Of a stretch of 20,819 bases of DNA, positions 7,287 to 15,090 are shown piece by piece (positions within the stretch are counted from its first letter, which is position 1; each line of letters starts with the position of its first letter). The position numbers were made by a program, and so were the translations under genes. Origin of the DNA: Pseudomonadota bacterium. Lineage in GTDB: Bacteria; Pseudomonadota; Gammaproteobacteria; Pseudomonadales; Halieaceae. Location: the NCBI GenBank assembly GCA_030591305.1, contig JAUVBI010000022.1:1-20819 (forward strand), read 5' to 3'. A model generated the notes under the pieces. It saw nothing but the letters and a program-made list of their open reading frames with translations, was not told where the DNA came from and searched no databases.

Positions 7287-8260
7287 TTGATTACCAACCC
7301 CTGATAAACCGCTGGCAAGGTGGCGACATGCATCGCTGGGCCGAAATTCTGCCACAGCAGATTGCCAGTGGCCTGTCACACAAACGCTATGGTGACCTGT
7401 CCAGATGGCAGCAGGCACTTAATACCTTGCCCGATATAGCCGTGAATAACATCACTCTCAATGACTCCCGGATAGGTGCCAGCGCCGACAAGCCCCTGGA
7501 CGACGCTACACGGGCGCAATTGCAGGAAGCCCTGATGGGCCTGCACCCCTGGCGCAAGGGCCCTTATGATTTGTTCGGCGTCCACATAAACACGGAATGG
7601 CGATCAGATTGGAAGTGGGACAGGCTGGCACAAAAAATCGAGCCCCTGGTCGACCGGCGGGTACTGGATGTGGGTTGTGGTAGCGGCTATCACTGTTGGC
7701 GCATGCTGGGAGACGGTGCGGCCGAGGTCATTGGTATAGATCCCACCCCCCTGTTTGTTATGCAGTTCAGTGCCTTGCAGAATTATCTGCAGCAGGACAA
7801 TATCTGGGTATTGCCCGTGGGCATACAGGATGTCCCCAACAAATTACAAGCCTTCGATACGGTTTTTTCCATGGGCATTTTATATCATCGCCGTTCGCCC
7901 ATGGATCACCTGCAAGACCTGAGGGACTGTCTTCGCCCCGGGGGACAGCTGGTGCTTGAAACACTGGTAATAGAGGGCAAATTAGGTGACACCCTGGTGC
8001 CAGAAGAGCGCTATGCACGGATGGGCAACGTCTGGTTTTTACCCAGCTGCGACACCTTGATTGGCTGGCTGGGCAAAATGGGGTTTGTAAATATGGAGCT
8101 AATTGACGTATCAGTTACTGCCACGGATGAGCAACGCAGTACGGACTGGATGCGCTTTCACTCTTTGAGTGATTTTCTGGACCCCGATGATTCCAGTAAA
8201 TCGATAGAGGGTCACCCGGCACCACGGCGTGCGATTATTACCGCACGGGTACCGGCTTAG
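7283..8260 (+). CDS. cmoB: tRNA U34 carboxymethyltransferase CmoB
   Basis: Transfers the carboxymethyl group from carboxy-SAM to 5-hydroxyuridine at position 34 of tRNAs, giving cmo5U, which broadens wobble decoding. The 325-residue protein shows the CmoB landmarks: [31 protein letters not shown] in the N-terminal half (about 84-114), the methyltransferase motif [10 protein letters not shown] (127-136), [30 protein letters not shown] and [14 protein letters not shown]. Length matches the usual 320-325. It starts within the ATGA that ends cmoA, so the pair is translationally coupled. The stop lies 20 bases from that of the convergent scoB, with no clear terminator between them. Confidence 0.96.
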   Translation: MIDYQPLINRWQGGDMHRWAEILPQQIASGLSHKRYGDLSRWQQALNTLPDIAVNNITLNDSRIGASADKPLDDATRAQLQEALMGLHPWRKGPYDLFGVHINTEWRSDWKWDRLAQKIEPLVDRRVLDVGCGSGYHCWRMLGDGAAEVIGIDPTPLFVMQFSALQNYLQQDNIWVLPVGIQDVPNKLQAFDTVFSMGILYHRRSPMDHLQDLRDCLRPGGQLVLETLVIEGKLGDTLVPEERYARMGNVWFLPSCDTLIGWLGKMGFVNMELIDVSVTATDEQRSTDWMRFHSLSDFLDPDDSSKSIEGHPAPRRAIITARVPA

Positions 8261-8280
8261 CTCCGTCGAGACTTACTCCA

Positions 8281-8937
8281 TTACAAACTCATCTCGGGTA
8301 CCTTATCGGGCACGACAAGCTCACCTGCAGTCAACGCAATAATTTCTTCCACGCTGACCCCGGGCGCACGCTCACGCAATATAAACTTCCCGCCCTCAAT
8401 ATCCATTAACGCCAGGTCTGTCAGTACACGCTTGATACAAGCCTTGCCGGTAAGCGGCAGAGTGCATTCGGCCAATAGCTTGGAAGCCCCGTGTTTGGAC
8501 GCATGTGTCATCGTCACAATAATATTATCGGCTCCCGCCACTAAATCCATGGCACCGCCCATTCCTTTTATCAGTTTCCCTGGAATCATGTAGGAGGCAA
8601 TATTGCCCTGACAGTCCACTTCGAATGCACCCAATACTGTCAGGTCTACATGGCCCCCACGAATCATCGCGAAGGATTCCGCAGAGGAAAATATGGCTGA
8701 ACCGGGCACCATGGTTACCGTTTGTTTTCCCGCATTAATTAAATCGGCGTCCACTTCCTCATCCAATGGAAACGGGCCCATACCCAACAGACCATTCTCG
8801 GACTGCAATATCACATCCATATCATCGGGAATAAAGTTAGCTGCCAGCGTGGGGATACCGATACCCAGATTCACGTAGTAGCCATCTTTAAATTCCTGGG
8901 CAACACGCTGGGCCAATTGATCTCTCGTTAAAGCCAT
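8281..8937 (-). CDS. scoB: 3-oxoacid CoA-transferase subunit B
   Basis: Beta subunit of a succinyl-CoA:3-ketoacid (acetoacetate) CoA-transferase, which activates acetoacetate by CoA exchange before thiolysis to acetyl-CoA. The catalytic glutamate is Glu47 in SENGLLGMGP, the hallmark of class I CoA-transferase beta subunits. Further family text includes YYVNLGIGIPTLAANFIP (20-37), GSAIFSSAESFAMIRGGH and GKLIKGMGGAMDLVAGA. Its 218 residues are normal for the subunit. It begins 11 bases after scoA ends, so the two are cotranscribed. It converges on cmoB. Acetoacetyl-CoA:acetate transferase (AtoA-like) is a possible alternative specificity. Confidence 0.93.
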   Translation of the reverse strand: MALTRDQLAQRVAQEFKDGYYVNLGIGIPTLAANFIPDDMDVILQSENGLLGMGPFPLDEEVDADLINAGKQTVTMVPGSAIFSSAESFAMIRGGHVDLTVLGAFEVDCQGNIASYMIPGKLIKGMGGAMDLVAGADNIIVTMTHASKHGASKLLAECTLPLTGKACIKRVLTDLALMDIEGGKFILRERAPGVSVEEIIALTAGELVVPDKVPEMSL

Positions 8938-8948
8938 GGTCAGTCTCC

Positions 8949-9650
8949 CTATGCGCTGCGAACAGTGCGCTGTTCAATTACTTTTTCAAAACTGCCCTGA
9001 ATCAGGCGATCGACGTAAATACCTGGCAGATGAATCTCATCGGGATCGAGCTCTCCCACCTCTACGATTTCTTCAACCTCGACCACAGCAATTTTTCCCG
9101 CTGTCACCGCCATGGGATTAAAGTTTCTGGCGGTCATACGGAAAACCAGATTACCGTTTCGATCGGCCTTCCAGGCCTTGGCGATGGAAAAATCACCCTG
9201 CAGAGCCTCTTCCAGAATATAAGGTCGGCCGTTGAACTCCTTGACTTCCTTACCCTCCCCTACCGGAGTTCCATATCCCGTGGCCGTATAAAAAGCGGGA
9301 ATGCCCGCACCGCCTGCGCGCATTTTCTCGGCCAGGGTGCCCTGGGGCGTAAGTTCAACCTCCAGTTCACCAGACATCATCTGCGTTTCGAACAGCGCGT
9401 TTTCTCCCACGTAGGAGGCAATCATTTTTTTAATCTGTTTGTCGACCAAAAGAATTCCCAAACCGTGTTCGTCCGTGCCGCAGTTATTTGAGGCAACCGT
9501 CAATTCCTTCGTGCCCTTGCGTTTGATTTCCTTAATGAGGTTTTCGGGGATGCCACACAGGCCAAAGCCGCCGGCAATAACCATCATACCGTCCTCCAGA
9601 CCCGCCATCGCATCTTCGTAACTATCTACCACTTTATCGAAACCAGACAT
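8949..9650 (-). CDS. scoA: 3-oxoacid CoA-transferase subunit A
   Basis: Alpha subunit partnering ScoB. Landmarks: [20 protein letters not shown] (about 20-39), the CoA-site region [41 protein letters not shown] and [10 protein letters not shown], and a C-terminal [15 protein letters not shown]. The frame stays open to 9725, but the ATG at 9650 is preferred. It gives the usual length (233 residues), the start [15 protein letters not shown] fits the family, and GGGAGA stands about six bases upstream. The upstream region carries two palindromes (9665-9680 and 9713-9731) that may be operators. The next gene upstream on the same strand is the CpxA-like kinase, 184 bases away. Confidence 0.93.
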   Translation of the reverse strand: MSGFDKVVDSYEDAMAGLEDGMMVIAGGFGLCGIPENLIKEIKRKGTKELTVASNNCGTDEHGLGILLVDKQIKKMIASYVGENALFETQMMSGELEVELTPQGTLAEKMRAGGAGIPAFYTATGYGTPVGEGKEVKEFNGRPYILEEALQGDFSIAKAWKADRNGNLVFRMTARNFNPMAVTAGKIAVVEVEEIVEVGELDPDEIHLPGIYVDRLIQGSFEKVIEQRTVRSA

Positions 9651-9664
9651 TACATTCTCCCCCC

Positions 9665-9680
9665 TTTGCAAACGTGCAAA
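9665..9680. promoter_or_regulatory. Candidate operator in the scoA leader (TTTGCA-N4-TGCAAA)
   Basis: TTTGCAAACGTGCAAA is a perfect 6-base dyad with a 4-base centre, located 15 to 30 bases before the scoA ATG. The size and placement suit a repressor of fatty- or keto-acid catabolism, and the half-sites loosely recall those of regulators such as PsrA or LiuR. I cannot assign a regulator. Confidence 0.4.
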
Positions 9681-9712
9681 AAAATTCAGATCGTGCAGAG
9701 TGCTACAAACTG

Positions 9713-9731
9713 TTATATTTATCAAATATAA
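9713..9731. promoter_or_regulatory. AT-rich palindrome upstream of scoAB
   Basis: TTATATTTATCAAATATAA is a perfect 8-base dyad around ATC. On the minus strand its distal arm contains TATAA followed by C, a good -10 (TATAAC) for scoA, so a protein bound here would cover the promoter. It also overlaps the last codons and the stop of the 33-codon ORF at 9722-9823. It contains no G-C pair in the arms, so it is a poor terminator. Confidence 0.4.
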
Positions 9732-9823
9732 ATGATGTAATTTCCGATAATGTTGTAGACAGGCTCCACGATGGCCTGGTTGAACTGGAGATAAGCTTTG
9801 ACCCAGGCGATAATGGAAGTCAT
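9722..9823 (-). CDS. Possible 33-residue hydrophobic small protein behind the sensor kinase gene
   Basis: A short frame runs from ATG 9823 to TGA 9722, 11 bases after the stop of the kinase gene and on the same strand. The product begins [14 protein letters not shown], continues through [12 protein letters not shown] and ends GNYIIYI. It is rich in Ile, Tyr and Val with few charges and could be a membrane or amphipathic peptide. The codons in the first two thirds prefer G or C at the third position, like the neighbours. There is no good ribosome binding site, so translation would depend on coupling to the kinase gene. I recognise no family. Its position at the end of a Cpx-like operon is the main support. 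Confidence 0.4.
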   Translation of the reverse strand: MTSIIAWVKAYLQFNQAIVEPVYNIIGNYIIYI

Positions 9824-9834
9824 CGGCAGTAGGG

Positions 9835-11190
9835 TTACTCCGGGTAAACGGGAAAGGTAACAGTAATCAATAATCCCCTAGCCGTATTTACAGCACAAAT
9901 ATTGCCCTTGTGCTGTAAAATTGCTCGCCGGGCAATCGAGAGGCCCAGGCCGTAGCCCCCTGTTTTTCGCAACCGCGCATCATCCGCTCGATAAAACTCT
10001 TCAAAGATATGATCCAGTGCAGACTCCTCTACACCGGGGCCCTGGTCTTCTATGCAAATGATATAAGACTCACCTCGCTGCTCCAGGCTAGCCTCAACAG
10101 TTGTATTTTCATGCGTATACTTGAGTGCATTACGGAGGATATTTTCAAAGCACCGCTTCAGGAGGTCAGCGTGGCTGGGGATCACCGCCTGCTGCAATTT
10201 GGTAGAAAACCTCACATGCTTGCCTTGGTTCTTCCCTTCGAAAGTGGCATCGGCACATAGTTCGACAAGCAGTGACACCAGGTCTATGTAGACGTCTGCA
10301 GAAAAGTCTTCATTCTGACTGGAGAGTAACTGAGCAATTAAAATCTCCAGACGCTCGCTCTCCAAGGTAATACGCTGCATATGTTGTGAGCCGTTGTCGG
10401 GATCTTTCTCTACCAGGGCCAGGGCAATACGCAGTCGCGCAAGCGGTGACCGAAGTTCATGAGAAACATCTCTAAGCAGGCGTTTCTGCGATTGAATTTT
10501 ATCATCCAGTTGCACCGCCATTGAATTAAAATCACGGGCCAGCTGATCGGTTTCATCACCGCCGCTCTCACACACTTTAATGCGAGTATCCAGCTTGCCA
10601 CTGGCCAACTGACTTGCGGCGTGTTGTAGCGCTTTTATACGATTGGTCAATGCCCGGGACAGCACATAGCAGATAAGCCCGCTGAGTAGAATAGCCAGAA
10701 AAAGGCGCAAACCCATACTCTGGTTTAACAAGGCCAGCAACGGCCGCTTCCTGGCCTCGAATACCACAACGGCCCGAAGGCGACCCTGTGTCTCACGATA
10801 CAGACTGTGGCCAAATATCACCCCCCGTGGGGTTTCAATCGATGCTCGTCGCCGCCCGTGACTCAGCTTCTCAGCGATACGCAGTACCCCGGGCAGCAAC
10901 TCCCTGTCATACAGTTCGCTGCCATCGGGCCTAAGTAACAAAACCTCTATACTGTGTTGTTGTTTTGTTTTCTCCAGAAGTGCTGGCAACTCCCCGTCAG
11001 GCACATTTTGCAACTCGTAAAACAGGCGCAACATAAACTGTTTTGGCGGCCCAGCGGGCCCAGCCAGTGACGAGCGATCGGGGTGCGATTCAAAATAGCG
11101 TGCCGCGAGCAACCAGCTGCCCAGGATAATAATGGTGACCAACCAGAATCCGACAAAAACTTTTACAAAAAGATTACCCCTGAGTGTCAC
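9835..11190 (-). CDS. CpxA-like sensor histidine kinase
   Basis: Membrane histidine kinase of 451 residues pairing with the response regulator upstream. Order: first membrane helix (about 9-29), periplasmic sensor of about 130 residues, second helix (about 160-180), HAMP (about 180-232), H-box [14 protein letters not shown] with phospho-acceptor His244, N-box [14 protein letters not shown] (349-362), D-box EDQGPGVE (381-388) and G-box GGYGLGLS (411-418). The frame is open to 11241, but GTG at 11190 is the likely start: AAGGAG sits about eight bases upstream, and the resulting overlap with the regulator gene is only 17 bases. The H-box and the divergent CpxP/Spy-like gene point to a Cpx-like envelope-stress sensor. 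A metal-sensing relative is possible. Confidence 0.9.
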   Translation of the reverse strand: MTLRGNLFVKVFVGFWLVTIIILGSWLLAARYFESHPDRSSLAGPAGPPKQFMLRLFYELQNVPDGELPALLEKTKQQHSIEVLLLRPDGSELYDRELLPGVLRIAEKLSHGRRRASIETPRGVIFGHSLYRETQGRLRAVVVFEARKRPLLALLNQSMGLRLFLAILLSGLICYVLSRALTNRIKALQHAASQLASGKLDTRIKVCESGGDETDQLARDFNSMAVQLDDKIQSQKRLLRDVSHELRSPLARLRIALALVEKDPDNGSQHMQRITLESERLEILIAQLLSSQNEDFSADVYIDLVSLLVELCADATFEGKNQGKHVRFSTKLQQAVIPSHADLLKRCFENILRNALKYTHENTTVEASLEQRGESYIICIEDQGPGVEESALDHIFEEFYRADDARLRKTGGYGLGLSIARRAILQHKGNICAVNTARGLLITVTFPVYPE

Positions 11191-11914
11191 TAACCACTCC
11201 TTCCGGGCTGCCGACAAATTGATAACCCACCCCCCGCACACTTAAGATCAACTCCTCTCCACCCTGGAGAGACAGTTTTTTACGCAGTTTGCTGATATGT
11301 ACGTCAATACTGCGATCATAGGCCGACAGGGCGCGACCCAATGCTCTTTGGTTCAACGAACCCTTGTCCACGACATCTCCGGCACAGCTCAACAGTATCT
11401 TAAGAATATTGAATTCTGAACTGGTGACATTCAGGTCGTTGCCGTTATAGCTGGCACGTCGGTTTGTCGTATCTATTCGAGTCGCTCCCACGGTGATAAC
11501 GGCTGGCGTGGCGGCCTCCTTTTTGTCCGGGTCTACGCGACGCAGTATCGCACGCAGGCGAGCACTCAGCTCCCGCGGGTTGCAGGGTTTAGGCAGGTAG
11601 TCATCGGCCCCCAACTCCAGACCGAGAATCCGGTCGGTATCTTCACCCCTTGCGGTGAGCATGATGACAGGCGTGCTGGTAAACTCCCGCAGCCTGCGTA
11701 ATACATCCAGGCCTTGCATTCCCGGCAACATAATATCCAGAACGATAGCCCTGTATTGATCCCGACCCTCATCGGCATGCAGTGCCCGACAATGATCCAC
11801 CGCCTCCTTCCCATCGTGCACGCAGTGAACGCTAAACCCATCTAGGCTTAAAAAATCACCCAGCAAGGAACATAGCTCTGTGTCATCGTCAACGATCAGG
11901 ATACGCGTATCCAT
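11174..11914 (-). CDS. CpxR-like response regulator (OmpR/PhoB family)
   Basis: Two-domain DNA-binding regulator of 246 residues. Receiver: acidic triad Asp9-Asp11 in LIVDDDTEL, phospho-acceptor Asp60 in VLDIMLPGMQG, switch Thr87 in MLTARG and Lys109 in YLPKPCNPREL. The segment HADEGRDQYR (about 46-55) looks like a short insertion, since the acceptor is usually at about 51-56. Effector: winged helix with the family text NVTSSEFNILKILL, SLNQRALGRALSAYDRSIDVHISKLRKKL and ILSVRGVGYQFV. AGG lies about seven bases before the ATG. It overlaps the kinase gene by 17 bases. It diverges from a CpxP/Spy-like gene across 200 bases that hold a TTTAC-N7-GTAAA dyad, a likely binding site for this protein. 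Confidence 0.92.
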   Translation of the reverse strand: MDTRILIVDDDTELCSLLGDFLSLDGFSVHCVHDGKEAVDHCRALHADEGRDQYRAIVLDIMLPGMQGLDVLRRLREFTSTPVIMLTARGEDTDRILGLELGADDYLPKPCNPRELSARLRAILRRVDPDKKEAATPAVITVGATRIDTTNRRASYNGNDLNVTSSEFNILKILLSCAGDVVDKGSLNQRALGRALSAYDRSIDVHISKLRKKLSLQGGEELILSVRGVGYQFVGSPEGVVSDTQG

Positions 11915-12114
11915 TTAAGTGCCTGCACTCGACAATAGAGTAAGTAGTGTGGCGAAGCCTGCGTAAAAAGTCACCCGACAATAACCCTCTATAGCATTTC
12001 CTAACAAATCTTTACATAAACAGTAAATACAAAAATCCCGGCGGCGCCTACACTTATTCTCTGAAAACAACTGAACTTTCACCCGTTATCAGGCAAACCT
12101 CTGGAGTAAACATC
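11915..12114. other. Divergent regulatory region between the CpxR-like and CpxP-like genes
   Basis: A 200-base gap with no supported gene. It is AT-rich in its right half. It contains the dyad at 12011-12027 and, for the plus-strand gene, a TACACT (12049-12054) usable as a -10. The leader ends with GGAG five to ten bases before ATG 12115. I saw no convincing sigma70 promoter for the regulator gene. Confidence 0.4.
12011..12027. promoter_or_regulatory. Candidate response regulator site TTTAC-N7-GTAAA
   Basis: TTTACATAAACAGTAAA is a dyad of GTAAA half-sites, the core of the known CpxR box, although CpxR boxes are usually direct repeats (GTAAA-N5-GTAAA). It is centred at 12019, about 42 bases before a start of transcription at about 12061 predicted from TACACT (12049-12054). 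That is where an activator overlapping the -35 would bind. Confidence 0.4.
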
Positions 12115-12570
12115 ATGAACAATTTTCTGTCAAAATCTGCTGCTGTAGCCACTGCATGTCTGCTGGCATCAATGACATATGCAGGGGCTCCCATGGGCCA
12201 ATCCGGACCTCCCTTCGGGCATGAGCCAGCACAAATGGCCAAACAAATGGCGGACCGACTGGATCTCTCTGATGACCAACAGGCTCAGATTACCGCTTTG
12301 CTCATATCAGAGAAAGAAAACGTACAAGACAAGCGAGAGCAATTAAAGAGTCTGCGCGAACAACTGGCCTCTCATACAGGGGAGTTCGACAGTGATAGTG
12401 CGAGAGAAACTGCCGACAAGATTGGCGTAATCAGTGGGAACCTGGCCTATGCCAGAGCCTACAGTTTTTCTAAGATCAACAACATACTGACAGAAGAGCA
12501 ACAGGCGCAACTGGGACGCTTTATGGCCGACCGCAACAGCCGCCGCGGAGAGAGGCATAAACGCCGCTAG
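12115..12570 (+). CDS. CpxP/Spy-family periplasmic protein
   Basis: Exported helical protein of 151 residues. The signal peptide is about 1-23 (hydrophobic VATACLLASM, cleavage after TYA). The mature part has two LTxxQ-type motifs, LSDDQQAQI (51-59) and LTEEQQAQL (125-133), which define the Spy/CpxP family of periplasmic chaperones and inhibitors of the Cpx kinase. Between them lie charged helices. The tail is very basic (RRGERHKRR). GGAG precedes the ATG. It is divergent from the CpxR-like regulator, the usual arrangement for cpxP, so it is probably both a target and a feedback regulator of that system. Its TAG (12568-12570) is nested with the lon stop on the other strand. A metal-binding ZraP-like role is an alternative. 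Confidence 0.85.
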   Translation: MNNFLSKSAAVATACLLASMTYAGAPMGQSGPPFGHEPAQMAKQMADRLDLSDDQQAQITALLISEKENVQDKREQLKSLREQLASHTGEFDSDSARETADKIGVISGNLAYARAYSFSKINNILTEEQQAQLGRFMADRNSRRGERHKRR

Positions 12571-14987
12571 TGCAATGACTTCTCCCGCCTGTGTTCATGA
12601 AACACATAGTCGAACACCTCTCGATAATTACGCGCGAAGTGCACATTAATGCCCTCGCGCAGGTAGTCGGGCAGTTCCTCAAAGTCCCTGCGGTTAGCGT
12701 GGGGCAGTATCAATTCCATTATCTTGCTGCGGCGGGCTGCAATAACTTTTTCGCGTATACCGCCCACCGCAAGCACCTGCCCGGTCAGGGTAAGCTCACC
12801 CGTCATTGCCAGATTGCGCTTGATACGCTCCTTCCTGGCCAGTGATACCAGGGCGGTCGCAATGGTCACACCCGCACTGGGTCCATCCTTGGGCGTGGCC
12901 CCGGCGGGTACGTGCAAATGCACCATGGACATATCGAAAAAATCGGGGTCACACTCATAGCTTTTCAAGTGCGACACAATATAACTGTAGGCAATCTCCG
13001 CTGACTCCTTCATCACATCACCCAACTGGCCGGTGAGTTTAAAGCCGCGATTCAAGGTGTGCACCTGGGAGGACTCAAAGGTGAGCGTAACACCACCCAT
13101 GGCAGTCCAGGCCAGGCCGGTGGTAACACCAACGCCACGCACGGGCTTGTCCGGTTGAAACGGCGGTTTGCCAAGAATAGCATCGATATCTTTTTTGCCG
13201 ACACGCAGTTTTTTCACATCACCGTGCAGCAGCTTCACAATGGATTTCCGCATAATCCGGGCCAGCTCTTTTTCAAGGGTTCGCACCCCGGCCTCCCGGC
13301 AGTAGGAATCGATGACATATTTTAAGCCTGCATCATTTATCTTTAACTGCCCGTCCTTCAAGCCGTGACGGTCCAATTGTTTGGGCCACAGGTGATTCTT
13401 TGCGATGGAGAGCTTTTCTTCCGCTATATACCCAGACAGACGCAGGGTTTCCATTCTGTCCAACAGGGGTGCGGGAATTGTATCGAGTTGATTGGCCGTG
13501 CAAATAAACAGCACCTTGGACAAATCCACCCGCAGGTCCAGGTAGTGATCCAGAAACTCGTTGTTCTGCTCAGGGTCGAGAACTTCCAGTAATGCCGCTG
13601 CCGGATCACCCCGGAAGGAAGCGCCTACTTTGTCTATTTCATCCAACATAATGACCGGATTGGAGACCTGCACTTCCTTCAATGCCTGCACAAACTTGCC
13701 CGGCATGGCACCTATATAGGTTCGCCTATGACCTTTTATCTCGGCCTCATCACGCATCCCCCCCAGGCTGAAACGGTAGAACTTGCGACCCAGAGCATCG
13801 GCAACAGAGCGTCCAATGCTGGTTTTTCCCGTGCCTGGGGGCCCCACCAACAATAAGATAGAACCTGAAATCTCGCCTTTGAATGAACCCACCGCCAAAA
13901 ACTCCAGGATGCGGTCCTTTACATCATCCAAACCATCGTGGTGCTTATCCAGTACGACCCTGGCATTATTTAGATTGAGGTTATCTTCCGATGTCACACC
14001 CCAGGGTACCGATGTAGCCCAATCCAGGTAGTTTCGCGTCACACCGTATTCCGGTGAGCCCGTCTCCAGAACGGACAATTTATGTAATTCATCCTCTATA
14101 CGTTTAGCAACGGCCTCGGGCAGTGTTAAATTGGCAATTCTGGCCTCAAACATTTCACCGTCGGACGTTCGGTCGTCCTTGGACAGGCCCAGTTCTTTCT
14201 GAATGATCTTCAGCTGCTCCCGCAGGAAAAACTCCCGCTGCTGATCCGATACTTTTTCATTCACCTGGCTGCTAATTTGATTTTGCAGCTCGGCGACCTC
14301 CCGCTCCTTACGCAACAGGGCTAGTACTTTCTCCATTCTGGAAAGCAGTGGCAACGTATCGAGTATTTCCTGTAATTGGTCTCCCTTGGCCGTGGTTAGC
14401 GCGGCCGAAAAGTCTGCTAGTTGACTGGGTTGATTGGGGCTGAAGTTTGACATGTACTGCTTCAGCTCTTCGCTATACAGGGGATTCAGTGGCAACAGCT
14501 CCTTTATTTCCTTGATAAGGGCCATGGCGTAGGCCTTGATTTCGTCACTGTCGCGATCACCCTGGCTGCGGGGATATTCCACTTGCACCAGATAGGGGGG
14601 AGTGTCATTAAGCCAGCGCACAATGCGAAATCGCTTGACACCCTGGGCCAAAAACTGGACCCCTGATTCATCCCCTGCGGGGGGTTTGTGCAGCCTTACC
14701 ACACAGCCGATTTCGGGAAACTGGCGGGGGTCCACACCCTCCGGGCTGGCATTATCAACATAGCTTAAGCCGATCAGCTTGTGGCCATCTTTTGCCACTG
14801 CCTCAATAGTACTGCCCCACTCCCGGGGATTTATCGCAACCGGTTGAATCTGTCCCGGAAAAAAAGGCCGGCTTGGAATAGGCATCAAGTAGAGGGTATC
14901 CGGCAGTACATCATCAGCCACCGCAGGGGGTTGATCCTCCTGGAGAGGTTCAACGTCTACGTCCATGCTTTGATCCTTGTCATTCAT
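12567..14987 (-). CDS. lon: ATP-dependent Lon protease
   Basis: Cytosolic hexameric AAA+ serine protease that degrades misfolded and regulatory proteins. The 806 residues contain the N-terminal substrate-binding domain (about 30-220, starting LYLMPIPSRPFFPG), a coiled-coil linker with SDQQREFFLREQLKIIQKELG (about 247-267), Walker A GPPGTGKT (382-389), Walker B VIMLDEID (445-452) and the protease domain with PKDGPSAGVT. The catalytic dyad is Ser704 and Lys747 (GGIREK), 43 residues apart, exactly as in E. coli Lon. It is about 20 residues longer than E. coli Lon at the N-terminus (acidic segment 1-28). The ATG at 14987 has no strong ribosome site. The gene ends in a CTAG shared with the convergent CpxP-like gene. 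No sigma32-type promoter was seen upstream. Confidence 0.97.
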   Translation of the reverse strand: MNDKDQSMDVDVEPLQEDQPPAVADDVLPDTLYLMPIPSRPFFPGQIQPVAINPREWGSTIEAVAKDGHKLIGLSYVDNASPEGVDPRQFPEIGCVVRLHKPPAGDESGVQFLAQGVKRFRIVRWLNDTPPYLVQVEYPRSQGDRDSDEIKAYAMALIKEIKELLPLNPLYSEELKQYMSNFSPNQPSQLADFSAALTTAKGDQLQEILDTLPLLSRMEKVLALLRKEREVAELQNQISSQVNEKVSDQQREFFLREQLKIIQKELGLSKDDRTSDGEMFEARIANLTLPEAVAKRIEDELHKLSVLETGSPEYGVTRNYLDWATSVPWGVTSEDNLNLNNARVVLDKHHDGLDDVKDRILEFLAVGSFKGEISGSILLLVGPPGTGKTSIGRSVADALGRKFYRFSLGGMRDEAEIKGHRRTYIGAMPGKFVQALKEVQVSNPVIMLDEIDKVGASFRGDPAAALLEVLDPEQNNEFLDHYLDLRVDLSKVLFICTANQLDTIPAPLLDRMETLRLSGYIAEEKLSIAKNHLWPKQLDRHGLKDGQLKINDAGLKYVIDSYCREAGVRTLEKELARIMRKSIVKLLHGDVKKLRVGKKDIDAILGKPPFQPDKPVRGVGVTTGLAWTAMGGVTLTFESSQVHTLNRGFKLTGQLGDVMKESAEIAYSYIVSHLKSYECDPDFFDMSMVHLHVPAGATPKDGPSAGVTIATALVSLARKERIKRNLAMTGELTLTGQVLAVGGIREKVIAARRSKIMELILPHANRRDFEELPDYLREGINVHFARNYREVFDYVFHEHRREKSLH

Positions 14988-15004
14988 CAGCTGCCAATAC
15001 CTTG

Positions 15005-15010
15005 TATAAT
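15005..15010 (+). promoter_or_regulatory. Candidate -10 box in the lon/aminotransferase divergent gap
   Basis: TATAAT is a perfect -10 for the plus-strand aminotransferase gene, 80 bases before its GTG start. No good -35 stands at the right spacing. The overlapping minus strand reads TATTAT (15011-15006), which could serve lon, so the two promoters may share this short element. Confidence 0.35.
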
Positions 15011-15090
15011 ATTCGTCTGCATACCTACACTCTCATCACTTGTATATGGGTGCAAAAACTCTATTTTCAATGGTACGTGAGGTGCACGCC

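Noticed and set aside
9030..9491. 153-codon plus-strand open frame
   Set aside because: Entirely antisense to scoA, with no family resemblance; a shadow frame.
9651..9725. 25-residue N-terminal extension of ScoA
   Set aside because: It would place the GGGAGA ribosome site and a dyad inside the coding region, and the family starts at MSGFDKVV.
11191..11241. Upstream start of the CpxA-like kinase
   Set aside because: GTG 11190 has an excellent AAGGAG site and a small overlap; the upstream start overlaps the regulator gene by 68 bases.
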